Source: Pelargonium cotyledonis (taxonomy: Eukaryota; Streptophyta; Magnoliopsida; Geraniales; Geraniaceae). From it: 27,136 nucleotides of DNA. A model generated the notes under the pieces. It was given only the letters and a program-made list of their open reading frames with translations. It did not search any database and was not told where the DNA came from. Of this stretch, positions 10,201 through 21,213 are shown in pieces (the first letter of the stretch is position 1; each line of letters starts with the position of its first letter). The stretch covers positions 1 through 27,136 of the forward strand of contig JAYMTA010000542.1 of assembly GCA_036897625.1 (NCBI GenBank), in the 5' to 3' direction. The position numbers and the translations under genes were made by a program.

Positions 10201-11743
10201 ATTGTATGCATATTCATGAATTTGGTCATGCTAAAACTGAATATTTTATTGAGAAATTAATTACCTTACCTTCCTTTCTTGTCTCTATCGTTTTGAATCC
10301 TTTTTTTTTTCTCTGTTCTGTTTGATATAGGGTGAATTGTTGTCATTGGAGTTTTTATTTTCTCAGGTAACTAACATTTTTCTTGTTCTCACAGAATGAT
10401 GTCTTCATATGGCTTGTTGCTACATTTTTTGTGTGGTTTGTTTTGGCTATATACTTTGATAATATAATCCCAAATGCATCTGGTGTAAGAAAACCAGTAC
10501 TTTACTTCCTGAAGCCTGGATATTGGACTGGGAAAGGTGGAAACAAGGTGGAAGGTATTTGAAGTTTGAATTTGCACTGTCTTACCTTGTTTATTTGGCT
10601 GCTATAAATGATTGACATTTCTCCTTTCATCTTTACAGAGGGTGGTATCTGTAGTTGCATAAGATCACTCCCACCACAGGAGCATATTGTTCCAGATGAC
10701 GAAGATGTTCTTGAAGAGGAAAATATTGTACAGCAGCAAACAAGGGAAGGTACAGTTGATCCAAATGTTGCTGTTCAAATTCGTGGTCTTGCAAAGACGT
10801 ATCCTGGAACCAGACAGTGTGGCTGCTGTACATGCAAGAAAACTGCACCTTATCATGCTGTTAAGGTAAACAATAAACAATATCCATTTAAGTTAATTTC
10901 TTTTCTGATTTCTTAGACTACGGAGTTGATCTTCACCAATCCGTTTATGCAAGGGTTAGGTTCAGACCCTTCGGCCTACTTATACAATGCAATAAAGGAT
11001 AATTAATTATGATTATATCGAAAGTTTTGTAATTTCTAGAAAACTTTTTTTGCTGCTTGGGGTTTCTAGGACATGAGTGCTAGTTCAGGGCCAATTTCTT
11101 TGTGGTTCCTTAGGATATATTCTTAGGAAATTACCCTAGTAATTTTACCTTATTTGTCCAATGCCCTACTCAGTAGTTGTATCAGACTTTCATTTGCAAG
11201 GTCTTGGTTATGTTGGCTTGATACAAGTAATGAAGGACATCTCAGTTCAATTGATAACTAGAACTATTCAATTTGGAATGACCATTGGCTACAAGGGACC
11301 CTACTATTTTTAATTTGTTATTAATCTTTTTCCATCTTTGTAATTATCGTGCTACGTTGTTGCATGCTTAAGATGACAAATTTAATGTGCTTCACAGGTA
11401 TGGACTATTATATTAAGTATATTTATTGAATATTATAACCATTGCTTATTTTGAAAATACCTCTAGGGCCTTTGGGTGAACTTTGCAAAGGATCAGTTAT
11501 TTTGTCTTCTTGGACCCAATGGAGCTGGAAAAACAACAGCAATTAATTGTTTGACTGGCATTACTCCTGTGACTGACGGTGATGGTAATAGTCTGTCTAT
11601 CCTTTTCCTATTGTTTTTCGTTTTTGTAAGACTTCTATTAACATTGTTAGTTGCCTTGTTCACAGGATTGATTTATGGATATTCCATTCGAAGTCCCACT
11701 GGAATGTCAAACATCCGAAGGATCATAGGAGTTTGTCCCCAAG

Positions 11744-11793
<50 letters not shown>

Positions 11794-11794
11794 G

Positions 11795-11831
<37 letters not shown>

Positions 11832-14053
11832 TCATGCACCATGTACTATTTTTAACAATGCAGGTTATACAAGTTTAACCATATAGAATTAACAATTAGA
11901 AGAATGGTGACTAACTTTTATTGAAATTTCATGTGTTTTCATAGTTTGACATCCTTTGGGATGCATTGTCTGGTCAAGAGCATCTCCACCTTTTCGCTAG
12001 CATCAAAGGTCTACCTCCATTTACAATACAATCGGTGAGTGCTAACTGGAAGGCATTTTCCTATGTTTCCTTATGCATTGCTGTTTGTAGAGACTAATCT
12101 TTTGCTTAAAGTTCAGATCATATATCCATTTCGCAGTTTTACGTAAATAATGTAATATGTATTAGATCTCAAACTTCTTTCTGCACAAGCTCAGCAAGAC
12201 ATGAACGTCTTTTGGACGGCAAAGTTAGTGTATTCTAAAAGGATCCAATGCTTTTGCTTAACTGCAGATTGTGGAGAAATCTTTGGCAGAAGTGAAACTG
12301 ACAGAGGCTGCCAAAATGAGAGCTGGAAGCTACAGTGGAGGAATGAAACGCCGCCTCAGTGTTGCAATTGCACTTATTGGTGATCCAAAGTTAGTCATTC
12401 TGGATGAACCGGTATGTTTATCTTGTATGTCTGGAAGGAAAAACAAAAACATCTTTAAATTTCTTAATTATACAAATGTTTGCAGACCACTGGAATGGAT
12501 CCTATAACAAGGAGGCATGTGTGGGACATAATAGAGGAAGCAAAGAAAGGGCGTGCCATTGTCCTAACAACCCACTCAATGGAAGAAGCTGACATTTTAA
12601 GTGACCGCATAGGAATCATGGCAAAGGGTAGGCTCCGCTGCATTGGAACCTCAATCAGGTTGAAGTCACGGTTCGGTACTGGTTTTATTGCTAACATTAG
12701 CTTCATCGGAAGCAATGATGGACGAAGTCCTCATAATAATGGACAAGCTTCTCCTGGGAATGGACATGGATCTCCTAATGGAGATGCAATTGCCACAACT
12801 CATCAAGAGACTGTCAAGCAGTTCTTTAAGGATGTAAGTTGAATAATTTATTTATATATTTTTTTTTTTCATTTCGACTTACAAAGGCTTTCTTATCATT
12901 TTGCGATATTTCCTGACAGAGCTTAGGAGTAGTCCCGAAAGAGGAGAACAAGGCCTTCTTGACTTTCGTTATTCCTCATGATAGAGAATCAGTTTTGACA
13001 GTAAGCAGTTATTGATTTTATACTTTTGTTTCCAGTGTTTAACTGTCTTTTTTCTTTTTTTATATTTTTTTTCTGCACTGATGAGTTTTGATTGAGATAG
13101 TCTTACAAAAATAAACCAATAACAAAAATAATACAGTGAAATATTACTAACAGTTAGGAACGTAGAAAATTACAAGTCTGTTGTACTTAAATGCAAAGGC
13201 TAACCGGGTATGACTAAGGCTTCTATTATAGAACTGTTCTACCGTTGCAGCACAAGTATTTTGAACAGTCACCTATTGCATACAATCATAAACCTATTTG
13301 TTAATATATCTATTCCAGTACGAATAGTGTTTGGAAAGGTCGTTATCTGCTAAAACTACTTGTGCAACGCTCTGTTTACAGTTTTCTTTATAATGCTTCT
13401 ATTGTTTCAATCGCATATTCATATTGGTCCAAGCTATTTATAGTATCAGAAAATTAACAAAGATTGTATAACAATTTTTTATGACATTATAATCTTTCAT
13501 AGAAATTCTTTGAGGAGCTCCAAGATAGAGAAGCTGAATTTGGTATATCAGACATTCAACTTGGTCTTACAACACTTGAAGAAGTTTTCTTGAATATTGC
13601 AAGGCAGGCAGAGCTAGAAAATGCTGCTGCCGAGGGAAGGTTGGTAACGTTGACTTTGACATCCGGTCCCTCAGTTCAGGTAAGATAGCTGGACTTATTA
13701 CAGCAATCGCTACTTCGGAAGAATAATTATGATAAATATGAAGCTGATTTTCTTCTTGTATCACAATGACGATCCTACAGATACCTATAGGAGCTAGGTT
13801 TGTGGGGATTCCAGGAACCGAGTCAGAGGAAAATCCAAGAGGCATTATGGTAGAAGTATACTGGGAGCAGGACGAGTCTGGTTCGCTCTGCATTTCCGGG
13901 CACTCTCGTGAAGTTCCAGTGCCTCCTAGTGTTCAGACATCAATGGGTTCAGCAGAATCAGCCACGGCGCGCCGGAATTTCTTAGGTCGTTCAGGGCCGG
14001 TAAATGGCATTGTCATTGATCACTCCCAAATTAGTGCTACTGATTTCCAGTGA
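7283..14053 (+). CDS. ABCA2: ABC transporter A family member 2-like (half-size ABCA), 16 exons
   Basis: Exons: 7283-7651, 8872-9103, 9227-9396, 9495-9680, 9822-9917, 10003-10203, 10395-10554, 10639-10865, 11467-11584, 11666-11742, 11945-12034, 12268-12411, 12486-12833, 12920-13000, 13503-13679, 13781-14053. All introns are GT-AG and all joins stay in frame, giving 982 residues, close to Arabidopsis ABCA2. One membrane helix is near residues 31-49, and a cluster of helices follows at about 270-450. The nucleotide-binding domain has Walker [10 protein letters not shown] (563-571), Q-loop Gln612, signature YSGGMKRR (664-671), Walker B LVILDEP (684-690) and H-loop His720. With one membrane domain and one ATPase domain it is a half-transporter that must dimerise. 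Plant ABCA proteins of this group are thought to move lipids across internal membranes; the substrate is not shown here. The ATG at 7283 is chosen over an upstream in-frame GTG because it opens the family's usual N-terminus, MDLQRGFGL. Confidence 0.95.
7652..8871 (+). other. First intron of the ABCA2-like gene, long and AT-rich
   Basis: This 1.22-kb intron is the longest of the gene. It is very AT-rich (many TTAATTAA-type words at 8100-8210) and ends in a good acceptor (ttggtacag). No coding or transposon ends were recognised. Long first introns often hold expression-enhancing signals in plants, but none can be pointed to here. Confidence 0.7.
11747..11830 (+). repeat. (TC)n-(AC)n microsatellite in intron 10
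   Basis: About 66 bases of TC dinucleotides, with two TG interruptions, pass into about nine AC dinucleotides. The tract begins three bases after the GTA of the donor site at 11743, so the splice donor (CAA|GTATTC) is embedded in the edge of the repeat. Confidence 0.95.
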
Positions 14054-14194
14054 TGATATGGCGCATATATTGTTGCCCTCTCGAACCATTGATTAGTACA
14101 TCCTCTATGGTAGCAATAGCAGTAGAATGCTACAATTTTCATAGCTTTATGTTTTTTTAAGGAACCTTTTATTCAATGTTATATTGTTTTGACA

Positions 14195-14200
14195 AATAAA
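14195..14200 (+). terminator. Likely polyadenylation signal of the ABCA2-like gene
   Basis: AATAAA lies 142 bases after the stop codon, followed by a second AATAAA-like word, in T-rich surroundings typical of plant 3' UTRs. The actual cleavage site cannot be read from sequence. Confidence 0.5.
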
Positions 14201-14207
14201 ATAAATG

Positions 14208-15360
14208 GAGTTCCAACAAAGCTATTCACTGCCCTCATGAGGTTGTGTTAATTCCGGTGATCTGTGATACTAATAAAGAGGGACCAAAAGTCATGATTCA
14301 AACTTGAACCACTTTTTATTTTCATTATTGTTCTTAACAAAATATTTAATCGGAAGCAACTCTAGGGAATAACTTGTCCCGTAGATATCGTTTGGCAACT
14401 CATTTTGTAGATGAGGGCAAAATGGTGGTTAACGAAAAGTACTAGAAATTCATATGTTAAGTGGATGAAAGATAAGATAAGATGACACGTGACATTTGAA
14501 GCGTGCAGAAAAGCCAATAACAATTCAATCCAAAAGATCGGGTCTCGAGACCACGTTACGGGACCTAGCAAGGTCGACCATAGATAAGAGGACACTCACC
14601 TCTCCATCGTGCATGCTCAAACTAAATCCTTCAACAGTAAGCTATCCAAAATAGTAGTTGCTATTAGGAGTTCTCATCCTTTCTATGACGCTTGCAGAGT
14701 GCGGAGGTCCCAAATCTCACCCGGCGCATATCAGGCTCATGGTTGATCCCATAATTCCACCAATCAATCATACAACCTCACATGGTGAGGTTTGTATGTA
14801 TAAATACACATCATTCTTAGTAAGTGGAAAAGTATTGAAATTGAGAGTTTTTCTCTCTCGACTTTCTATCATTCTTAAATCCTTTCGTTTGGATTTCTTC
14901 TGTGTACATTTTTACTTTCACGTCTGAGTTTGTTTCTTAATATATACTTAACAGTGTGATATCCTTGTGCATAATTCAAGAACCCGAACCAAAGCCCTAA
15001 GACTCTAGACTTAGACAAGTAACAAATAACCTCCCTAGAACGTGTACAAGAAAATCAGTCAAGTATGCTTGGCTTGACCAAAATCAAACAAGCACATTAT
15101 TTGATTCCATTACATGAAAGCGACTTTACAACCATATATTCTTATCTAAAACGAACAATATATAGAAGACAAAGAAACTCCTTTCATCCCCTTCCTAGAG
15201 AAAATACCTACGGAGGAGACAATTCCACAAGAGAAGATTTTCTGTACGCGTTGTGTGAAGGCTTCGCCAATATCAAGGAAGGGTGAAGGTGGGATACGGA
15301 GGAAGCTTGCGGTCGATCTTTGCTCGCAAAAGGAAATATGAGCAAATTTGCATCCTCTTT
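14208..15360. other. Unassigned intergenic stretch with a promoter- or LTR-like patch
   Basis: No gene was recognised. At 14740-14940 the order of signals (CCAAT-like word at about 14758, TATAAATA at about 14798, then a CT-rich leader-like stretch) resembles a promoter or the middle of a plant LTR, but no TG...CA ends or second copy were found. A short open frame at 15065-15286 has no recognisable domain. Confidence 0.35.
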
Positions 15361-15368
15361 TGTTTTTT

Positions 15369-16133
15369 TTTTATCAGCAAACAAAGTACTCGTTTATTAA
15401 GAAAGAGAAGGAAAAGAGTACAAGGTAAAAGGAGGCTTAAAAGCCTAAAAAGAAGGTAAAGTCAAAAAGAGACTTTTGGGGTTCCCAAACAACTCGGGAA
15501 TCGAAAACAATAAATGGAAATAGCGCGAAAGCCTAACAAAGAAAATGAAAGGGCGTCTCTGGTGTGACCGGCCGGGGCGGCGGCGGCAAAACCGGCCGTG
15601 ACCTACCGAAGCGGGTTGGGCGTCAACGAAACCCGCGCCGGGAAGGCCAGCAACAACATGAGCACCGCTGGTGAAGCGGCGGCGAAGACAGCGACGCAAA
15701 GGATGAGCGAAAGGTCGCAACCGGCAAATCAGACCGAGGGGCGGCGGCGCGAGGGGAGCAGGAGTCCGGGATCTTGACGGAGAAGGAGATTGAGGCGAAA
15801 ACGGCGGCAGAACTGGCCGAGGACCGATGGATCTGGGTCAGGCCAAGAAAAAGGCGGCGGCAGCGCGTGAGGCGACAACCTGGCAAATCCGAAGAAAGAA
15901 GACAGAAACTATGGCGAGGCAAGGGATAAAAAAGAGAAGGGAGATGAAAAGGAAAGTGAGGGCTGAAAGAAGGATGCAACAGGACTGAGGATGAAAGAAA
16001 GAAAATGGTGGTGAAAGAAATAGAGAGAGGAAAGAAGGAGAAGAAGAGAAGACTCTCCAACGACTTTTGCCGCCGAAGAGGAGCATAGGAGATGGAGAGT
16101 TTTGAACCAGAGAGAGAGAGAGAGTTGGAAGCG
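15369..16133 (-). mobile_element. GC-rich non-autonomous LINE-like element (minus strand)
   Basis: Read on the minus strand, it opens with a CT-rich leader (16133-15840), passes into a very GC-rich part (15840-15550) full of CCG/CGG words, and closes with a TTAATAAACGAG tail and an A-run (about 15370-15362). This looks like a LINE 5' UTR joined to a LINE 3' end with ORF1 and ORF2 missing. The composition differs sharply from the AT-rich neighbours. Open frames of 82-145 codons on this strand are low-complexity Ser/Phe/Pro/Leu-rich and show no domain. No clear target duplication was found. A captured CpG-rich host promoter or exon is an alternative. Confidence 0.5.
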
Positions 16134-16740
16134 CTTCTAGAGTGAGAAGCTAACTCTTTTTCTTACAAACTGAGTATATTTCAATGTGTTTGGTCCTCTT
16201 GCAAATCCACCACGGGTTACTTGATTGTATTTAATAGAGGAGTTGTGGCATGGCAATCAAGCCAACAAAAATTTGTTGTTCTTTCAACTATAGAAGCAGA
16301 GTTCATTACATCAACGGAAGCTTGAAAGAGTTGTTATGGATGAAAAGCTATGTTGAGGAACTCGGTTGTAAACAAGACCGCTATGTGCTATTTTGTGACA
16401 GTCAAAGAGCTATACACCAAAAGTTTTGCATTTCATGCAAGATCAAAACATATTAATGTAGACACCAGTGGGTTAGAGTTGTCCTTAATTCTAAGTCATT
16501 AGAGCTTCAAAAGGTTCATACTGATAAGAATGGTTACAACATGTTTACAAAGATTGTCTCAAAGGAAAAGCTTGATATTTGAACCCCGAGATGGTGATCA
16601 GCTCTTTATAAAGGAGGGTGGGGGCAATTGTTGAGTCCTTTAAAAATAAAAATCATATTGGGAGCCCTAGCCCATTTAGCCTTTGCACTTAAATTGGGTA
16701 TCATGTTCCCTCGTTACCATGGGGTATTATCAGAAGAAGG

Positions 16741-16742
<2 letters not shown>

Positions 16743-16803
<61 letters not shown>

Positions 16804-16806
16804 GAG
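16743..16806 (+). repeat. (GA)n microsatellite within the Copia LTR
   Basis: An almost pure run of GA dinucleotides. A shorter GA run (about 16912-16932) precedes the second copy of the adjacent 108-bp repeat. Confidence 0.95.
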
Positions 16807-17043
16807 GTTGCTGGGAAAAAGTTCTACGAAGATTAACCGCGTTGCTATAGCCATCCACGAAGATTGAACTGTTAAATTGCTCTAACTTTTGGACAGCTAC
16901 TTCATCTCGTCGAGAGAGAGAGAGAGAGAGAGGTAGGTTGCTGGGAAAAAGTTCTACGAAGATTAACCGCGTTGCTATAGCCATCCACGAAGATTGAACT
17001 GTTAAATTGCTCTAACTTTTGGACAGCTACTTCATCTCGTCGA
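16806..17043 (+). repeat. Perfect 108-bp tandem duplication inside the LTR
   Basis: 16806-16913 and 16936-17043 appear identical over 108 bases (starting ggttgctggg, ending ctcgtcga), separated by a short GA run. The GA tracts before each copy suggest slippage or unequal exchange at the microsatellite. Confidence 0.9.
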
Positions 17044-17495
17044 TATCTACGTTTTGACTGTTGACATCTTCATATAGAGGTCTACAAATCAGTTAACGGA
17101 GCTTTGGTCAAATTGCTCTTTTTGAGTCATATTTCTCTCTAATTAGTTATTACTTCCATATTGGTTGATTAGTTGTTGCAAGAAAATGATGATATTGTAT
17201 GGTTCTAATATTATCTAGACCATTCAAAAAAAAAAAAAATTATCCAGAGGAAACATTGTATATTTGCATTATTGGTGAGTAGAAATTTTGGGATGAACTC
17301 CAGTCCCGTGATTTTTTCCGTTTTGAATTTCCACGTAAAAAAATTCACGTGTTCTTTGGGTTACTTGATTTAAGTGTGATGTCTTGTTATTGGTAACTAC
17401 TTGTGTACATTGTAGTTACTAGGTTTGCTTTATTTGTTTACTTCCTATTACGTTAAACAAGATTTTGGATTTTTCGTGTTTCGTCCCCTTCATTG

Positions 17496-17507
17496 TGGTA
17501 TCAGAGC
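17496..17507 (+). other. Copia primer-binding site
   Basis: TGGTATCAGAGC is the usual plant Copia primer-binding site, complementary to the 3' end of initiator tRNA-Met. It lies just after the LTR end. Confidence 0.9.
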
Positions 17508-18695
17508 TATTAGTTGTGATAGTTGTTGTGTGACTTGTTTGAATAATGGAAACTAATACAAGTAGAATACTGAATTTAAATGATTCAAATTATCATGTTT
17601 GGAAATGAAAAATGGAAGACTTTTTTCACGTGAAAGATTATTATATACCTACGTTTGCTAGAGATAAACTCGTTGATAAGACAAGATTGTTTTGCATGGG
17701 CAAGTATATAGGTATTTACCATATCAATGGAGAGACACATGCACACACCTTGTGGAATGAGCTTCATAAGTTGTATTTTTGAAAAATAAAAAACAAACTA
17801 TTTTTTTTAGGAGGATGATGAATCTAAAGTACTAAGATGAGATGAGACTCTTGTGACAAACCACTTGAAATTATAATCAACTTGTTGGAATGAGAATCAA
17901 TTTGATGATGAGATATAGAGATTGTGACTTTCTGGGACACTACCAGATACTTGGGAGACATTCGAGTTTTCATTGTCTAACTTTACTCCGGATGGTGTTA
18001 TTATCATGAATTTGACTAAGAGCAATGTTCTAAATGAAATATTTGCATAAAGTCACAAGGCTTATCATCCGGTTTTGATGTTCTATTTGTATAAAATAAG
18101 AAGAGGAATCAGAGTAAAGTTTTGAAAAATTGAAGCTGTTCACGGGGCAAATATGCAAATGTGGGTTACCATTGTGGACAGATAAGTCATATGATATAAA
18201 AAATAAATAAATAAATAAAAACTTGCTTAAATTGAATAAGGAAAAGAAGAATGAAAAGAAAAAAGGGGAAGCAAAAAAGATGGAAGTGACAATGGAGATC
18301 AAGCATCCGCCACTGTTAATATATATTTTGCGCTTGTCTCTAATTGTGATATTGTTAATCTTGTCAATAATGATGTGATTTGGGTAGCTGACAGTAGTAC
18401 TACATAGCGAAGTGATTACTTTGCATATTTCAACTAAAATGATTGAGATTGTCAAGATGGGTATAAAGTTTCATCTTGTTGATATTGGGGATGCATATTA
18501 GGATCATGGTAATGGAATGAAGTTAACCCTGAAAAATATAAAACATGTTCCAGATATGAAAATGAATTTGATTTCAACTACCAAACTTGATGATGAGGGA
18601 TACTACAACTCTATGATGGAAACAAAACGCAGAAAACCCAAAACTTTGTTTGGAAATAAACAAATAAAGCAAACCAAGTAATTAATATATACACA

Positions 18696-19054
18696 AGTAG
18701 AAGTGGGTGAAATAACCTCCACAATGGATAAACATAAAGTTGAAACTATCTATAGTTGTGCAAGTGAAACCTTACTAATTGTTATGGACCCTGTATGTTA
18801 AGCTGATTGTAGTGGGTTGATGGTTGTGGCTAGTCACAGCGAGTTGTATGCCTAACAAGCAGAGAAGTTTAAGCAAATTTCTAATTCTATCAGAATTAGT
18901 AGGACACATAGTACATGTATAAATATACACTAGAACAAATAACAAAGGAGACAATCTCCATCATGACTTGTTTTGCAGATGCTGTCCGAGGGCTGCCGAT
19001 TGGGAGGTTGCGTGAGTCCAAGCTTCCTAGCCGTTCCATTTTCGCGTAGCCACA
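18696..19054 (+). repeat. Left LTR of the palindromic element
   Basis: It aligns end to end with 23310-23666 in the same orientation, including the TATAAATA box near 18918 and the shared run tctatcagaattagtagg. A gypsy-type primer-binding word follows it. Its first bases have lost the TG start. Confidence 0.75.
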
Positions 19055-19104
19055 CTTTGGCGAATAAAAAAAAGTTAATAAAAAATTGCAAAAAATGCAG
19101 AAAA

Positions 19105-21178
19105 ATTCTTGTTTACTGCATTTGTGTTTCAACGACAGTGAGCAGCTTTGCTCCATATTGTATCATGCATCATGTGTATTTGTGTGCTTATCAATTTTCT
19201 TGGTATTATTGTGCATTACACTATCTTCTCTATCCACCACATCGATTAAGTGTTTGCACCCTTTCTGTTCCTTCTTTTTTATTCTTTATTAAACAACTAG
19301 GGGTTCTCTTTCTTCTCCATCTTGAGAGGAAATGTCTTGTTATATTGTGTATGCCTCCATGGCAGAACCTTATGTAGCTCTTATTATCCACCATAATAGG
19401 AGCACCATTTACGACTATAAGTCTATTTTTTCATACTTAACTTTAGAATCTAACTGGCACCGGTTCTCAATTCCGTTCAACATTGAGTTATCTGTAGCTG
19501 AAACTTATCAATTTCCTGACAATTGTTCGCAATGATGGGTATGTTTTTATCAAGCTTGTTTTGCAAATGAGTTCTAGTTGCCTCCTCACCCATTCGTTGT
19601 CCACTTTTTGCATCAATATGATATTGCTCCCAACCAACTTGCTCCTAATGCATAGTTTATCCTAATGAGTTTTATTTCAATTTGTCAACAACGGGGTGTT
19701 GAGCCTAACCTTGGATTATTTAGGGGCTTGTATCAGATAACTCTCCATACTGAGAGGACGGGATGATTGTACTTTCGGGCTATCTCCTCCCCTTATCTCA
19801 TAGTTAATCTACCCACAACCCCCTCTGAGTGGAAAAGAAATTTCTTTTTCGCTAAATATCCTTCAGAATGGGGTTTTAAGTCTTCTTGGTCATGTTCTCC
19901 TTGCCAGTCTGCTCTTCCCTCAGTAGAGATCAACCCTTACCTATGTGGGTTAGTTACTTAATTTTGCACTTCAGGGTCCTACCACGGGCGGCAGCTGGCT
20001 ACAACTTTGTTTTCTGGTATCTTTTGTTTATGTAGTAATTTCACTTGTATTATTTGCACGTTTGGTGATTGCAACAATATGCATTTTTATAATAATATAT
20101 TTAATGTATTTGTTTAGGCATGAATCCAAACTATCTTCTTCAGCACGCGCAGCAACTCGGGTCCTAAGTTGGCGAGAGAGTGCACGTCCTACCGCGGAGG
20201 CTGCCCGAAGTAGTAAGTCCCGGGCTCATGAGTTAGGATGCTCCAAACGACGTCGTCCACCTCAAGTTACCTCGCCCCTACCTGACTGATCACGAATCAC
20301 ACTTCCACGTGAGCAGTTTATAGATGTTAATAGTTGGGCAGGGGTGAGTGAGCTTGTGCCTCTTCCTGGGAATGAAATTGTCACTTTGAGTATGGACTTT
20401 GACGCCCAAAAGAGTGCACCGTGCCATCTGGATTCTGCCTTCCAGCTTAACAAAGGTATGTATCCATTGTACGACCGAAACATCATGGATTATGCCTCCA
20501 CTGAGCGAGTCGGGGATATAGCTGTTCTCTATGCTATGCATATGGTGCTTTTGTTTAATTATGCATATACCCAGTGTTATTTTTATATCCATACTTATTA
20601 TGTATAATCCCTCGTGTATACATGCTGGTCTTTCTATAGGAGAGCTACGTACTCGAGTCGGTCGAGCTGACCAGGCTTCAAAGCGCAACCAGGAGGCTCT
20701 CCTTAGGACTCAGACCAAGTTTGACCAGGAGCAGGGTTTACTTCGAGGTCAATTTGAGCAATTTTAGAAGCGCACTACTGAGGTGGAAGCTTAATTGTCT
20801 GAACGCATTGTTGCCTCTGAGAAAGATGCTTTAGAGATTTCTCGTCTGCAGGGGCTTCTTGACTGGCTGGGAAGGGGCTTCATGTCTTGGCTTGAGACAC
20901 CTGCTGGGAAGGATTGGATGGTCAGTATGAACAATAGTTCATACTACACAGGTTTTGACCACTGCAAGTGAGCAGCTCTCCACTATAGACACATTAACCA
21001 AGTATTTGCCTCCAATCTATCATTTGATGAGTACAAGGCGTTGCCCCTAGTGAAATATGTGACTCCCACTACCCTTACTTTTGAGCATAACGAGGACGAG
21101 GATATAGCGGAAGGACGACATGATTAGTCCCTTTTATGTTGTTTTCATTATGTGTTTCTATGGTTTATGATCCTGTAA
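19105..21178 (+). repeat. Left arm of the large inverted repeat
   Basis: This arm reads as the reverse complement of 21214-23270 over about 2.07 kb, with roughly nine bases in ten agreeing by eye and few gaps. On the plus strand it holds decayed gag-like / gypsy-type transposon sequence (for example TTPSEWKRNFFFAKYPSEW near 19820-19875) and, near 20640-20760, a heptad-rich stretch. The outer boundary is approximate. Confidence 0.9.
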
Positions 21179-21213
21179 CACTCGTTGTCTGTAATATCTA
21201 CGCTATGATATAT
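21179..21213. other. Spacer at the centre of the inverted repeat
   Basis: Thirty-five bases that do not pair. A transcript across the arms could fold into a long hairpin with this as its loop. Confidence 0.85.

Larger units (their letters stand above)
16629..17492 (+). repeat. Copia LTR between pol end and gag start
   Basis: It begins TGTTGAGTCC right after a purine-rich tract and ends in CA three bases before the TGGTATCAGAGC primer-binding site, so both borders are defined. It carries a GA microsatellite (about 16743-16806) and an internal tandem duplication (16806-17043). A related copy in reverse orientation lies at 23667-24187. Confidence 0.8.
16185..18620 (+). mobile_element. Copia retrotransposon junction: pol end, LTR, gag/protease (fossil)
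   Basis: On the plus strand the order is: the C-terminal end of Copia pol (RNase H words KSTTGYL, KELLWMK and QDRYVLF in about 16208-16420), a purine-rich tract (16609-16625), an LTR (16629-17492), an initiator tRNA-Met primer-binding site (TGGTATCAGAGC, 17496-17507), a gag start (17546 onward), a zinc-knuckle-like stretch near 18160-18180, and protease / pre-integrase-like sequence to about 18600. The body of one element therefore runs into an LTR that is also followed by the start of an element, as in tandem or recombined insertions. It is broken, with many breaks, and old. Its right part is cut off by the palindromic element. Confidence 0.8.

Noticed and set aside
14529-14545. Short perfect palindrome ggtctcgagacc
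   Set aside because: Isolated and short; no terminal repeat, operator partner or other structure around it.
15445-16086. Minus-strand open frames of 82 to 145 codons in the GC-rich island
   Set aside because: Overlapping low-complexity frames in several phases with no domain; best explained by base composition of a LINE-like leader.
16628-16984. Open frames made mainly of RE or SL dipeptide repeats
   Set aside because: They arise from the GA microsatellite in the Copia LTR and carry no protein signal.
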